DNA of 64,000 nucleotides from positions 26,167,966 through 26,231,965 of the forward strand of contig OZ012688.1 of the NCBI GenBank assembly GCA_963942565.1. The letters are read 5' to 3'. Each line of letters opens with the position of its first letter. Position 1 is the first letter of the stretch. Made by a program: the position numbers and the translations under genes. Source of the stretch: Maea johnstoni (taxonomy: Eukaryota > Annelida > Polychaeta > Spionida > Magelonidae). The notes below the pieces were generated by a model. It searched no databases. It saw only the letters and a list, made by a program, of their open reading frames with translations, and was not told the origin of the DNA. Below, piece by piece: positions 24,426-37,714 of this stretch.

Positions 24426-25969
24426 ATTTGCTTGCAACTTTTAAGCGACCATATGCATCTCAAACAGGAAGTGTCCTAACATCATGCCTTATTGTCTATA
24501 TTTCCTGTTTCTCCTGACCATGAACTACTCTAGAATGAAGCCAACGCTCAGGGATCTGTCCACACGTCAGCCTATACGCTTTATGCAGGCATGTTCTCGT
24601 CCTGTGGTCTCAGCACTACGTTTCAGTGCTGCCATCTATTCGCAGGTATCAGAATTTCTACCACCTCGTATCTCGCTGCCAAACTCTGGTGGACTGTATC
24701 TTTAAAAACTCGACCGTCCATGGTCTTATGGGGTTAAGTTGTGAATATCCAATCGTTCAAAATGTCTAAAAGCCTACACCCTCATCCTCATAATAAAACC
24801 AACTGTGACGGTCAAGGCCATCGATGAGCAGAGCAAGGTACCACTCATCTCAAAACCTCACATCAGCTTGCACACAGAAAGGAAAGTTTTCGGCTCTTAA
24901 TCTTCTCGATTTTGAATTTCACCAAATCCAGGGTGCTTTACACGGTTCCTGGAGATTTCGTACCCAAGAGATTTCGTCACCAGGAGGGCGCAACTTCAAC
25001 CCCATGACATAATATACAACTCCAAAACACTGAATAATGCTATGAACTATTTTGAAGTGGTAAAAATATTAGTAACTTGATCTTGACTTAGTTTATATGC
25101 ACTTATCTGGGTGGTTTAGTTAGTTTTTTTTGCTATTCCTCTCGATCGATCTTTCACCTCACGAGATCGGTGAAAATCTCCCGTAAGTCGCTTACATTTC
25201 ATGAAAATGAAGTACGCTTCATTAAAAAATGGAAAGAAACTTAACATTGTTTAATTGTCAACGAAAGTAAATGACAAAATTTACTGATTGGCCCTTCAAT
25301 TGCATGGAAATATTAGAGATTTGAATTGTGTGGTGACGAATTCTCGTGGGTACGAAATCTCCAGCACCAGCGTTTTGGGCATCAAGTCCTATGGCATTTG
25401 CTTGAAACGTGGGATCTAAATAGCTAAGAGTATTACAAATATGAATAGCTAGATTATGCAATCTCCAAGTTGAAAAATATGCCTTTTCCTCAATTTCGAT
25501 GAAAAATCGGAAAGAAATGGTCATGAAATTTGATCGCAGTAAAAAGTAGAGAAAGTGTGATAGTTTTCCCTCTGTTTTAATATTTTTTCCCGATTTATGG
25601 GATTTGATGTTCGGCGGTCGGCAAGTGTGGATAGCTTCTCTGTTCGATAACTTTATGCATGTCTTTAATGTTCTTACCCAAAATATTTACAACCTGCTGG
25701 GCGGTTACATTTCTGATTGTCAATGTGTTCCTCATCAAAAGACCTTTCAGGCAATATATACTTTATATAGGCTAAGAAGTCAAATAAAAGCAGGGTAGAA
25801 GAAAAACCAGGTCCAAAATAGGCTATCTTAAAAGCATTACCAAAAAAACAAATGAATAAAATAAAACGAAATAAAATGAAATAAAGCAAGGAAAAATAAA
25901 ATCGGGAAGCATGTCCATGTATGTTGTAAGTAAAACATTAAAAATGAAAAAAAAAAAAAAAAGAGATGA

Positions 25970-26087
25970 GCCTACAACACACAGTATTCCCAGGCGGTCA
26001 CCCATCCAAGTACTAACTGCGCTCGATGTTGCTTAACTTCGGTGATCGGACGAGAACCGGTGCATTCAACATGATATGGTCGTAGGC
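25970..26087 (-). rRNA. 5S ribosomal RNA, gene 16 (majority sequence)
   Basis: Long unit; arms 24949-24982 and 25331-25364; T16 at 25947-25962. Counterpart of unit 21. Confidence 0.98.
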
Positions 26088-27629
26088 ATTTGCTTGCAAC
26101 TTTTAAGCGACCATATGCATCTCAAACAGGAAGTGTCCTAACATCATGCCTTATTGTCTATATTTCCTGTTTCTCCTGACCATGAACTACTCTAGAATGA
26201 AGCCAACGCTCAGGGATCTGTCCACACGTCAGCCTATACGCTCTTGGCAGGCATGTTCTCGTCCTGTGGTCTCAGCACTACGTTTCAGTGCTGCCATCTA
26301 TTCGCAGGTATCAGAATTTCTACCACCTCGTATCTCGCTGCCAAACTCTGGTGGACTGTATCTTTAAAAACTCGACCGTCCATGGTCTTATGGGGTTAAG
26401 TTGTGAATATCCAATCGTTCAAAATGTCTAAAAGCCTACACCCTCATCCTCATAATAAAACCAACTGTGACGGTCAAGGCCATCGATGAGCAGAGCAAGG
26501 TACCACTCATCTCAAAACCTCACATCAGCTTGCACACAGAAAGGAAAGTTTTCGGCTCTTAATCTTCTCGATTTTGAATTTCACCAAATCCAGGGTGCTT
26601 TACACGGTTCCTGGAGATTTCGTACCCAAGAGATTTCGTCACCAGGAGGGCGCAACTTCAACCCCATGACATAATATACAACTCCAAAACACTGAATAAT
26701 GCTATGAACTATTTTGAAGTGGTAAAAATATTAGTAACTTGATCTTGACTTAGTTTATATGCACTTATCTGGGTGGTTTAGTTAGTTTTTTTTGCTATTC
26801 CTCTCGATCGATCTTTCACCTCACGAGATCGGTGAAAATCTCCCGTAAGTCGCTTACATTTCATGAAAATGAAGTACGCTTCATTAAAAAATGGAAAGAA
26901 ACTTAACATTGTTTAATTGTCAACGAAAGTAAATGACAAAATTTACTGATTGGCCCTTCAATTGCATGGAAATATTAGATTTGAATTGTGTGGTGACGAA
27001 TTCTCGTGGGTACGAAATCTCCAGCACCAGCGTTTTGGGCATCAAGTCCTATGGCATTTGCTTGAAACGTGGGATCTAAATAGCTAAGAGTATTACAAAT
27101 ATGAATAGCTAGATTATGCAATCTCCAAGTTGAAAAATATGCCTTTTCCTCAATTTCGATGAAAAATCGGAAAGAAATGGTCATGAAATTTGATCGCAGT
27201 AAAAAGTAGAGAAAGTGTGATAGTTTTCCCTCTGTTTTAATATTTTTTCCCGATTTATGGGATTTGATGTTCGGCGGTCGGCAAGTGTGGATAGCTTCTC
27301 TGTTCGATAACTTTATGCATGTCTTTAATGTTCTTACCCAAAATATTTACAACCTGCTGGGCGGTTACATTTCTGATTGTCAATGTGTTCCTCATCAAAA
27401 GACCTTTCAGGCAATATATACTTTATATAGGCTAAGAAGTCAAATAAAAGCAGGGTAGAAGAAAAACCAGGTCCAAAATAGGCTATCTTAAAAGCATTAC
27501 CAAAAAAACAAATGAATAAAATAAAACGAAATAAAATGAAATAAAGCAAGGAAAAATAAAATCGGGAAGCATGTCCATGTATGTTGTAAGTAAAACATTA
27601 AAAATGAAAAAAAAAAAAAAAAGAGATGA

Positions 27630-27747
27630 GCCTACAACACACAGTATTCCCAGGCGGTCACCCATCCAAGTACTAACTGCGCTCGATGTTGCTTAACTTC
27701 GGTGATCGGACGAGAACCGGTGCATTCAACATGATATGGTCGTAGGC
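27630..27747 (-). rRNA. 5S ribosomal RNA, gene 17 (majority sequence)
   Basis: Short unit; arms 26611-26644 and 26991-27024; T16 at 27607-27622. Counterpart of unit 22. Confidence 0.98.
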
Positions 27748-29291
27748 ATTTGCTTGCAACTTTTAAGCGACCATATGCATCTCAAACAGGAAGTGTCCTA
27801 ACATCATGCCTTATTGTCTATATTTCCTGTTTCTCCTGACCATGAACTACTCTAGAATGAAGCCAACGCTCAGGGATCTGTCCACACGTCAGCCTATACG
27901 CTCTTGGCAGGCATGTTCTCGTCCTGTGGTCTCAGCACTACGTTTCAGTGCTGCCATCTATTCGCAGGTATCAGAATTTCTACCACCTCGTATCTCGCTG
28001 CCAAACTCTGGTGGACTGTATCTTTAAAAACTCGACCGTCCATGGTCTTATGGGGTTAAGTTGTGAATATCCAATCGTTCAAAATGTCTAAAAGCCTACA
28101 CCCTCATCCTCATAATAAAACCAACTGTGACGGTCAAGGCCATCGATGAGCAGAGCAAGGTACCACTCATCTCAAAACCTCACATCAGCTTGCACACAGA
28201 AAGGAAAGTTTTCGGCTCTTAATCTTCTCGATTTTGAATTTCACCAAATCCAGGGTGCTTTACACGGTTCCTGGAGATTTCGTACCCAAGAGATTTCGTC
28301 ACCAGGAGGGCGCAACTTCAACCCCATGACATAATATACAACTCCAAAACACTGAATAATGCTATGAACTATTTTGAAGTGGTAAAAATATTAGTAACTT
28401 GATCTTGACTTAGTTTATATGCACTTATCTGGGTGGTTTAGTTAGTTTTTTTTGCTATTCCTCTCGATCGATCTTTCACCTCACGAGATCGGTGAAAATC
28501 TCCCGTAAGTCGCTTACATTTCATGAAAATGAAGTACGCTTCATTAAAAAATGGAAAGAAACTTAACATTGTTTAATTGTCAACGAAAGTAAATGACAAA
28601 ATTTACTGATTGGCCCTTCAATTGCATGGAAATATTAGAGATTTGAATTGTGTGGTGACGAATTCTCGTGGGTACGAAATCTCCAGCACCAGCGTTTTGG
28701 GCATCAAGTCCTATGGCATTTGCTTGAAACGTGGGATCTAAATAGCTAAGAGTATTACAAATATGAATAGCTAGATTATGCAATCTCCAAGTTGAAAAAT
28801 ATGCCTTTTCCTCAATTTCGATGAAAAATCGGAAAGAAATGGTCATGAAATTTGATCGCAGTAAAAAGTAGAGAAAGTGTGATAGTTTTCCCTCTGTTTT
28901 AATATTTTTTCCCGATTTATGGGATTTGATGTTCGGCGGTCGGCAAGTGTGGATAGCTTCTCTGTTTGATAACTTTATGCATGTCTTTAATGTTCTTACC
29001 CAAAATATTTACAACCTGCTGGGCGGTTACATTTCTGATTGTCAATGTGTTCCTCATCAAAAGACCTTTCAGGCAATATATACTTTATATAGGCTAAGAA
29101 GTCAAATAAAAGCAGGGTAGAAGAAAAACCAGGTCCAAAATAGGCTATCTTAAAAGCATTACCAAAAAAACAAATGAATAAAATAAAACGAAATAAAATG
29201 AAATAAAGCAAGGAAAAATAAAATCGGGAAGCATGTCCATGTATGTTGTAAGTAAAACATTAAAAATGAAAAAAAAAAAAAAAAGAGATGA

Positions 29292-29409
29292 GCCTACAAC
29301 ACACAGTATTCCCAGGCGGTCACCCATCCAAGTACTAACTGCGCTCGATGTTGCTTAACTTCGGTGATCGGACGAGAACCGGTGCATTCAACATGATATG
29401 GTCGTAGGC
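29292..29409 (-). rRNA. 5S ribosomal RNA, gene 18 (majority sequence; TTATG spacer)
   Basis: Long unit with TTATG at 29565-29569 and a private C-to-T at 28967 in the downstream spacer. Arms 28271-28304 and 28653-28686; T16 at 29269-29284. Counterpart of units 23 and 29. Confidence 0.98.
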
Positions 29410-30953
29410 ATTTGCTTGCAACTTTTAAGCGACCATATGCATCTCAAACAGGAAGTGTCCTAACATCATGCCTTATTGTCTATATTTCCTGTTTCTCCTG
29501 ACCATGAACTACTCTAGAATGAAGCCAACGCTCAGGGATCTGTCCACACGTCAGCCTATACGCTTTATGCAGGCATGTTCTCGTCCTGTGGTCTCAGCAC
29601 TACGTTTCAGTGCTGCCATCTATTCGCAGGTATCAGAATTTCTACCACCTCGTATCTCGCTGCCAAACTCTGGTGGACTGTATCTTTAAAAACTCGACCG
29701 TCCATGGTCTTATGGGGTTAAGTTGTGAATATCCAATCGTTCAAAATGTCTAAAAGCCTACACCCTCATCCTCATAATAAAACCAACTGTGACGGTCAAG
29801 GCCATCGATGAGCAGAGCAAGGTACCACTCATCTCAAAACCTCACATCAGCTTGCACACAGAAAGGAAAGTTTTCGGCTCTTAATCTTCTCGATTTTGAA
29901 TTTCACCAAATCCAGGGTGCTTTACACGGTTCCTGGAGATTTCGTACCCAAGAGATTTCGTCACCAGGAGGGCGCAACTTCAACCCCATGACATAATATA
30001 CAACTCCAAAACACTGAATAATGCTATGAACTATTTTGAAGTGGTAAAAATATTAGTAACTTGATCTTGACTTAGTTTATATGCACTTATCTGGGTGGTT
30101 TAGTTAGTTTTTTTTGCTATTCCTCTCGATCGATCTTTCACCTCACGAGATCGGTGAAAATCTCCCGTAAGTCGCTTACATTTCATGAAAATGAAGTACG
30201 CTTCATTAAAAAATGGAAAGAAACTTAACATTGTTTAATTGTCAACGAAAGTAAATGACAAAATTTACTGATTGGCCCTTCAATTGCATGGAAATATTAG
30301 AGATTTGAATTGTGTGGTGACGAATTCTCGTGGGTACGAAATCTCCAGCACCAGCGTTTTGGGCATCAAGTCCTATGGCATTTGCTTGAAACGTGGGATC
30401 TAAATAGCTAAGAGTATTACAAATATGAATAGCTAGATTATGCAATCTCCAAGTTGAAAAATATGCCTTTTCCTCAATTTCGATGAAAAATCGGAAAGAA
30501 ATGGTCATGAAATTTGATCGCAGTAAAAAGTAGAGAAAGTGTGATAGTTTTCCCTCTGTTTTAATATTTTTTCCCGATTTATGGGATTTGATGTTCGGCG
30601 GTCGGCAAGTGTGGATAGCTTCTCTGTTCGATAACTTTATGCATGTCTTTAATGTTCTTACCCAAAATATTTACAACCTGCTGGGCGGTTACATTTCTGA
30701 TTGTCAATGTGTTCCTCATCAAAAGACCTTTCAGGCAATATATACTTTATATAGGCTAAGAAGTCAAATAAAAGCAGGGTAGAAGAAAAACCAGGTCCAA
30801 AATAGGCTATCTTAAAAGCATTACCAAAAAAACAAATGAATAAAATAAAACGAAATAAAATGAAATAAAGCAAGGAAAAATAAAATCGGGAAGCATGTCC
30901 ATGTATGTTGTAAGTAAAACATTAAAAATGAAAAAAAAAAAAAAAAGAGATGA

Positions 30954-31071
30954 GCCTACAACACACAGTATTCCCAGGCGGTCACCCATCCAAGTACTAA
31001 CAGCGCTCGATGTTGCTTAACTTCGGTGATCGGACGAGAACCGGTGCATTCAACATGATATGGTCGTAGGC
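30954..31071 (-). rRNA. 5S ribosomal RNA, gene 19 (variant A70U)
   Basis: On the gene strand nt 70 is T instead of A (+ strand A at 31002). A70 pairs with U105 in helix V, and U105 is unchanged, so one pair is lost without compensation. The site also lies in the intermediate promoter element. Long unit; arms 29933-29966 and 30315-30348; T16 at 30931-30946. The same change occurs in genes 24 and 30, each time just after a TTATG unit. Confidence 0.96.
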
Positions 31072-32612
31072 ATTTGCTTGCAACTTTTAAGCGACCATAT
31101 GCATCTCAAACAGGAAGTGTCCTAACATCATGCCTTATTGTCTATATTTCCTGTTTCTCCTGACCATGAACTACTCTAGAATGAAGCCAACGCTCAGGGA
31201 TCTGTCCACACGTCAGCCTATACGCTCTTGGCAGGCATGTTCTCGTCCTGTGGTCTCAGCACTACGTTTCAGTGCTGCCATCTATTCGCAGGTATCAGAA
31301 TTTCTACCACCTCGTATCTCGCTGCCAAACTCTGGTGGACTGTATCTTTAAAAACTCGACCGTCCATGGTCTTATGGGGTTAAGTTGTGAATATCCAATC
31401 GTTCAAAATGTCTAAAAGCCTACACCCTCATCCTCATAATAAAACCAACTGTGACGGTCAAGGCCATCGATGAGCAGAGCAAGGTACCACTCATCTCAAA
31501 ACCTCACATCAGCTTGCACACAGAAAGGAAAGTTTTCGGCTCTTAATCTTCTCGATTTTGAATTTCACCAAATCCAGGGTGCTTTACACGGTTCCTGGAG
31601 ATTTCGTACCCAAGAGATTTCGTCACCAGGAGGGCGCAACTTCAACCCCATGACATAATATACAACTCCAAAACACTGAATAATGCTATGAACTATTTTG
31701 AAGTGGTAAAAATATTAGTAACTTGATCTTGACTTAGTTTATATGCACTTATCTGGGTGGTTTAGTTAGTTTTTTTTGCTATTCCTCTCGATCGATCTTT
31801 CACCTCACGAGATCGGTGAAAATCTCCCGTAAGTCGCTTACATTTCATGAAAATGAAGTACGCTTCATTAAAAAATGGAAAGAAACTTAACATTGTTTAA
31901 TTGTCAACGAAAGTAAATGACAAAATTTACTGATTGGCCCTTCAATTGCATGGAAATATTAGATTTGAATTGTGTGGTGACGAATTCTCGTGGGTACGAA
32001 ATCTCCAGCACCAGCGTTTTGGGCATCAAGTCCTATGGCATTTGCTTGAAACGTGGGATCTAAATAGCTAAGAGTATTACAAATATGAATAGCTAGATTA
32101 TGCAATCTCCAAGTTGAAAAATATGCCTTTTCCTCAATTTCGATGAAAAATCGGAAAGAAATGGTCATGAAATTTGATCGCAGTAAAAAGTAGAGAAAGT
32201 GTGATAGTTTTCCCTCTGTTTTAATATTTTTTCCCGATTTATGGGATTTGATGTTCGGCGGTCGGCAAGTGTGGATAGCTTCTCTGTTCGATAACTTTAT
32301 GCATGTCTTTAATGTTCTTACCCAAAATATTTACAACCTGCTGGGCGGTTACATTTCTGATTGTCAATGTGTTCCTCATCAAAAGACCTTTCAGGCAATA
32401 TATACTTTATATAGGCTAAGAAGTCAAATAAAAGCAGGGTAGAAGAAAAACCAGGTCCAAAATAGGCTATCTTAAAAGCATTACCAAAAAAACAAATGAA
32501 TAAAATAAAACGAAATAAAATGAAATAAAGCAAGGAAAAATAAAATCGGGAAGCATGTCCATGTATGTTGTAAGTAAAACATTAAAAATGAAAAAAAAAA
32601 AAAAAGAGATGA

Positions 32613-32730
32613 GCCTACAACACACAGTATTCCCAGGCGGTCACCCATCCAAGTACTAACTGCGCTCGATGTTGCTTAACTTCGGTGATCGGACGAGAAC
32701 CGGTGCATTCAACATGATATGGTCGTAGGC
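32613..32730 (-). rRNA. 5S ribosomal RNA, gene 20 (majority sequence; chimeric unit)
   Basis: A short unit that nevertheless carries the T15 terminator (32591-32605) and TTATG (32886-32890) otherwise seen together only in long unit 15. At 1659 bp it is the shortest unit. Arms 31595-31628 and 31975-32008. It looks like the crossover product that joins two five-unit blocks. Confidence 0.98.
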
Positions 32731-34274
32731 ATTTGCTTGCAACTTTTAAGCGACCATATGCATCTCAAACAGGAAGTGTCCTAACATCATGCCTTATTGT
32801 CTATATTTCCTGTTTCTCCTGACCATGAACTACTCTAGAATGAAGCCAACGCTCAGGGATCTGTCCACACGTCAGCCTATACGCTTTATGCAGGCATGTT
32901 CTCGTCCTGTGGTCTCAGCACTACGTTTCAGTGCTGCCATCTATTCGCAGGTATCAGAATTTCTACCACCTCGTATCTCGCTGCCAAACTCTGGTGGACT
33001 GTATCTTTAAAAACTCGACCGTCCATGGTCTTATGGGGTTAAGTTGTGAATATCCAATCGTTCAAAATGTCTAAAAGCCTACACCCTCATCCTCATAATA
33101 AAACCAACTGTGACGGTCAAGGCCATCGATGAGCAGAGCAAGGTACCACTCATCTCAAAACCTCACATCAGCTTGCACACAGAAAGGAAAGTTTTCGGCT
33201 CTTAATCTTCTCGATTTTGAATTTCACCAAATCCAGGGTGCTTTACACGGTTCCTGGAGATTTCGTACCCAAGAGATTTCGTCACCAGGAGGGCGCAACT
33301 TCAACCCCATGACATAATATACAACTCCAAAACACTGAATAATGCTATGAACTATTTTGAAGTGGTAAAAATATTAGTAACTTGATCTTGACTTAGTTTA
33401 TATGCACTTATCTGGGTGGTTTAGTTAGTTTTTTTTGCTATTCCTCTCGATCGATCTTTCACCTCACGAGATCGGTGAAAATCTCCCGTAAGTCGCTTAC
33501 ATTTCATGAAAATGAAGTACGCTTCATTAAAAAATGGAAAGAAACTTAACATTGTTTAATTGTCAACGAAAGTAAATGACAAAATTTACTGATTGGCCCT
33601 TCAATTGCATGGAAATATTAGAGATTTGAATTGTGTGGTGACGAATTCTCGTGGGTACGAAATCTCCAGCACCAGCGTTTTGGGCATCAAGTCCTATGGC
33701 ATTTGCTTGAAACGTGGGATCTAAATAGCTAAGAGTATTACAAATATGAATAGCTAGATTATGCAATCTCCAAGTTGAAAAATATGCCTTTTCCTCAATT
33801 TCGATGAAAAATCGGAAAGAAATGGTCATGAAATTTGATCGCAGTAAAAAGTAGAGAAAGTGTGATAGTTTTCCCTCTGTTTTAATATTTTTTCCCGATT
33901 TATGGGATTTGATGTTCGGCGGTCGGCAAGTGTGGATAGCTTCTCTGTTCGATAACTTTATGCATGTCTTTAATGTTCTTACCCAAAATATTTACAACCT
34001 GCTGGGCGGTTACATTTCTGATTGTCAATGTGTTCCTCATCAAAAGACCTTTCAGGCAATATATACTTTATATAGGCTAAGAAGTCAAATAAAAGCAGGG
34101 TAGAAGAAAAACCAGGTCCAAAATAGGCTATCTTAAAAGCATTACCAAAAAAACAAATGAATAAAATAAAACGAAATAAAATGAAATAAAGCAAGGAAAA
34201 ATAAAATCGGGAAGCATGTCCATGTATGTTGTAAGTAAAACATTAAAAATGAAAAAAAAAAAAAAAAGAGATGA

Positions 34275-34392
34275 GCCTACAACACACAGTATTCCCAGGC
34301 GGTCACCCATCCAAGTACTAACTGCGCTCGATGTTGCTTAACTTCGGTGATCGGACGAGAACCGGTGCATTCAACATGATATGGTCGTAGGC
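34275..34392 (-). rRNA. 5S ribosomal RNA, gene 21 (majority sequence)
   Basis: Long unit; arms 33254-33287 and 33636-33669; T16 at 34252-34267. Confidence 0.98.
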
Positions 34393-35934
34393 ATTTGCTT
34401 GCAACTTTTAAGCGACCATATGCATCTCAAACAGGAAGTGTCCTAACATCATGCCTTATTGTCTATATTTCCTGTTTCTCCTGACCATGAACTACTCTAG
34501 AATGAAGCCAACGCTCAGGGATCTGTCCACACGTCAGCCTATACGCTCTTGGCAGGCATGTTCTCGTCCTGTGGTCTCAGCACTACGTTTCAGTGCTGCC
34601 ATCTATTCGCAGGTATCAGAATTTCTACCACCTCGTATCTCGCTGCCAAACTCTGGTGGACTGTATCTTTAAAAACTCGACCGTCCATGGTCTTATGGGG
34701 TTAAGTTGTGAATATCCAATCGTTCAAAATGTCTAAAAGCCTACACCCTCATCCTCATAATAAAACCAACTGTGACGGTCAAGGCCATCGATGAGCAGAG
34801 CAAGGTACCACTCATCTCAAAACCTCACATCAGCTTGCACACAGAAAGGAAAGTTTTCGGCTCTTAATCTTCTCGATTTTGAATTTCACCAAATCCAGGG
34901 TGCTTTACACGGTTCCTGGAGATTTCGTACCCAAGAGATTTCGTCACCAGGAGGGCGCAACTTCAACCCCATGACATAATATACAACTCCAAAACACTGA
35001 ATAATGCTATGAACTATTTTGAAGTGGTAAAAATATTAGTAACTTGATCTTGACTTAGTTTATATGCACTTATCTGGGTGGTTTAGTTAGTTTTTTTTGC
35101 TATTCCTCTCGATCGATCTTTCACCTCACGAGATCGGTGAAAATCTCCCGTAAGTCGCTTACATTTCATGAAAATGAAGTACGCTTCATTAAAAAATGGA
35201 AAGAAACTTAACATTGTTTAATTGTCAACGAAAGTAAATGACAAAATTTACTGATTGGCCCTTCAATTGCATGGAAATATTAGATTTGAATTGTGTGGTG
35301 ACGAATTCTCGTGGGTACGAAATCTCCAGCACCAGCGTTTTGGGCATCAAGTCCTATGGCATTTGCTTGAAACGTGGGATCTAAATAGCTAAGAGTATTA
35401 CAAATATGAATAGCTAGATTATGCAATCTCCAAGTTGAAAAATATGCCTTTTCCTCAATTTCGATGAAAAATCGGAAAGAAATGGTCATGAAATTTGATC
35501 GCAGTAAAAAGTAGAGAAAGTGTGATAGTTTTCCCTCTGTTTTAATATTTTTTCCCGATTTATGGGATTTGATGTTCGGCGGTCGGCAAGTGTGGATAGC
35601 TTCTCTGTTCGATAACTTTATGCATGTCTTTAATGTTCTTACCCAAAATATTTACAACCTGCTGGGCGGTTACATTTCTGATTGTCAATGTGTTCCTCAT
35701 CAAAAGACCTTTCAGGCAATATATACTTTATATAGGCTAAGAAGTCAAATAAAAGCAGGGTAGAAGAAAAACCAGGTCCAAAATAGGCTATCTTAAAAGC
35801 ATTACCAAAAAAACAAATGAATAAAATAAAACGAAATAAAATGAAATAAAGCAAGGAAAAATAAAATCGGGAAGCATGTCCATGTATGTTGTAAGTAAAA
35901 CATTAAAAATGAAAAAAAAAAAAAAAAGAGATGA

Positions 35935-36052
35935 GCCTACAACACACAGTATTCCCAGGCGGTCACCCATCCAAGTACTAACTGCGCTCGATGTTGCTTA
36001 ACTTCGGTGATCGGACGAGAACCGGTGCATTCAACATGATATGGTCGTAGGC
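35935..36052 (-). rRNA. 5S ribosomal RNA, gene 22 (majority sequence)
   Basis: Short unit; arms 34916-34949 and 35296-35329; T16 at 35912-35927. Confidence 0.98.
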
Positions 36053-37596
36053 ATTTGCTTGCAACTTTTAAGCGACCATATGCATCTCAAACAGGAAGTG
36101 TCCTAACATCATGCCTTATTGTCTATATTTCCTGTTTCTCCTGACCATGAACTACTCTAGAATGAAGCCAACGCTCAGGGATCTGTCCACACGTCAGCCT
36201 ATACGCTCTTGGCAGGCATGTTCTCGTCCTGTGGTCTCAGCACTACGTTTCAGTGCTGCCATCTATTCGCAGGTATCAGAATTTCTACCACCTCGTATCT
36301 CGCTGCCAAACTCTGGTGGACTGTATCTTTAAAAACTCGACCGTCCATGGTCTTATGGGGTTAAGTTGTGAATATCCAATCGTTCAAAATGTCTAAAAGC
36401 CTACACCCTCATCCTCATAATAAAACCAACTGTGACGGTCAAGGCCATCGATGAGCAGAGCAAGGTACCACTCATCTCAAAACCTCACATCAGCTTGCAC
36501 ACAGAAAGGAAAGTTTTCGGCTCTTAATCTTCTCGATTTTGAATTTCACCAAATCCAGGGTGCTTTACACGGTTCCTGGAGATTTCGTACCCAAGAGATT
36601 TCGTCACCAGGAGGGCGCAACTTCAACCCCATGACATAATATACAACTCCAAAACACTGAATAATGCTATGAACTATTTTGAAGTGGTAAAAATATTAGT
36701 AACTTGATCTTGACTTAGTTTATATGCACTTATCTGGGTGGTTTAGTTAGTTTTTTTTGCTATTCCTCTCGATCGATCTTTCACCTCACGAGATCGGTGA
36801 AAATCTCCCGTAAGTCGCTTACATTTCATGAAAATGAAGTACGCTTCATTAAAAAATGGAAAGAAACTTAACATTGTTTAATTGTCAACGAAAGTAAATG
36901 ACAAAATTTACTGATTGGCCCTTCAATTGCATGGAAATATTAGAGATTTGAATTGTGTGGTGACGAATTCTCGTGGGTACGAAATCTCCAGCACCAGCGT
37001 TTTGGGCATCAAGTCCTATGGCATTTGCTTGAAACGTGGGATCTAAATAGCTAAGAGTATTACAAATATGAATAGCTAGATTATGCAATCTCCAAGTTGA
37101 AAAATATGCCTTTTCCTCAATTTCGATGAAAAATCGGAAAGAAATGGTCATGAAATTTGATCGCAGTAAAAAGTAGAGAAAGTGTGATAGTTTTCCCTCT
37201 GTTTTAATATTTTTTCCCGATTTATGGGATTTGATGTTCGGCGGTCGGCAAGTGTGGATAGCTTCTCTGTTCGATAACTTTATGCATGTCTTTAATGTTC
37301 TTACCCAAAATATTTACAACCTGCTGGGCGGTTACATTTCTGATTGTCAATGTGTTCCTCATCAAAAGACCTTTCAGGCAATATATACTTTATATAGGCT
37401 AAGAAGTCAAATAAAAGCAGGGTAGAAGAAAAACCAGGTCCAAAATAGGCTATCTTAAAAGCATTACCAAAAAAACAAATGAATAAAATAAAACGAAATA
37501 AAATGAAATAAAGCAAGGAAAAATAAAATCGGGAAGCATGTCCATGTATGTTGTAAGTAAAACATTAAAAATGAAAAAAAAAAAAAAAAGAGATGA

Positions 37597-37714
37597 GCCT
37601 ACAACACACAGTATTCCCAGGCGGTCACCCATCCAAGTACTAACTGCGCTCGATGTTGCTTAACTTCGGTGATCGGACGAGAACCGGTGCATTCAACATG
37701 ATATGGTCGTAGGC
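37597..37714 (-). rRNA. 5S ribosomal RNA, gene 23 (majority sequence; TTATG spacer)
   Basis: Long unit with TTATG at 37870-37874; arms 36576-36609 and 36958-36991; T16 at 37574-37589. It lacks the private change at the site matching 28967 in unit 18. Confidence 0.98.

Larger units (their letters stand above)
23288..31594. repeat. five-unit higher-order block, copy A (units 15-19)
   Basis: In order the units are: long with T15 and TTATG; long; short; long with TTATG; long with the A70U gene. The same series follows directly in units 20-24, apart from the AG state of the first unit. Each member is about 1.66 kb and the block about 8.3 kb. Confidence 0.8.
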
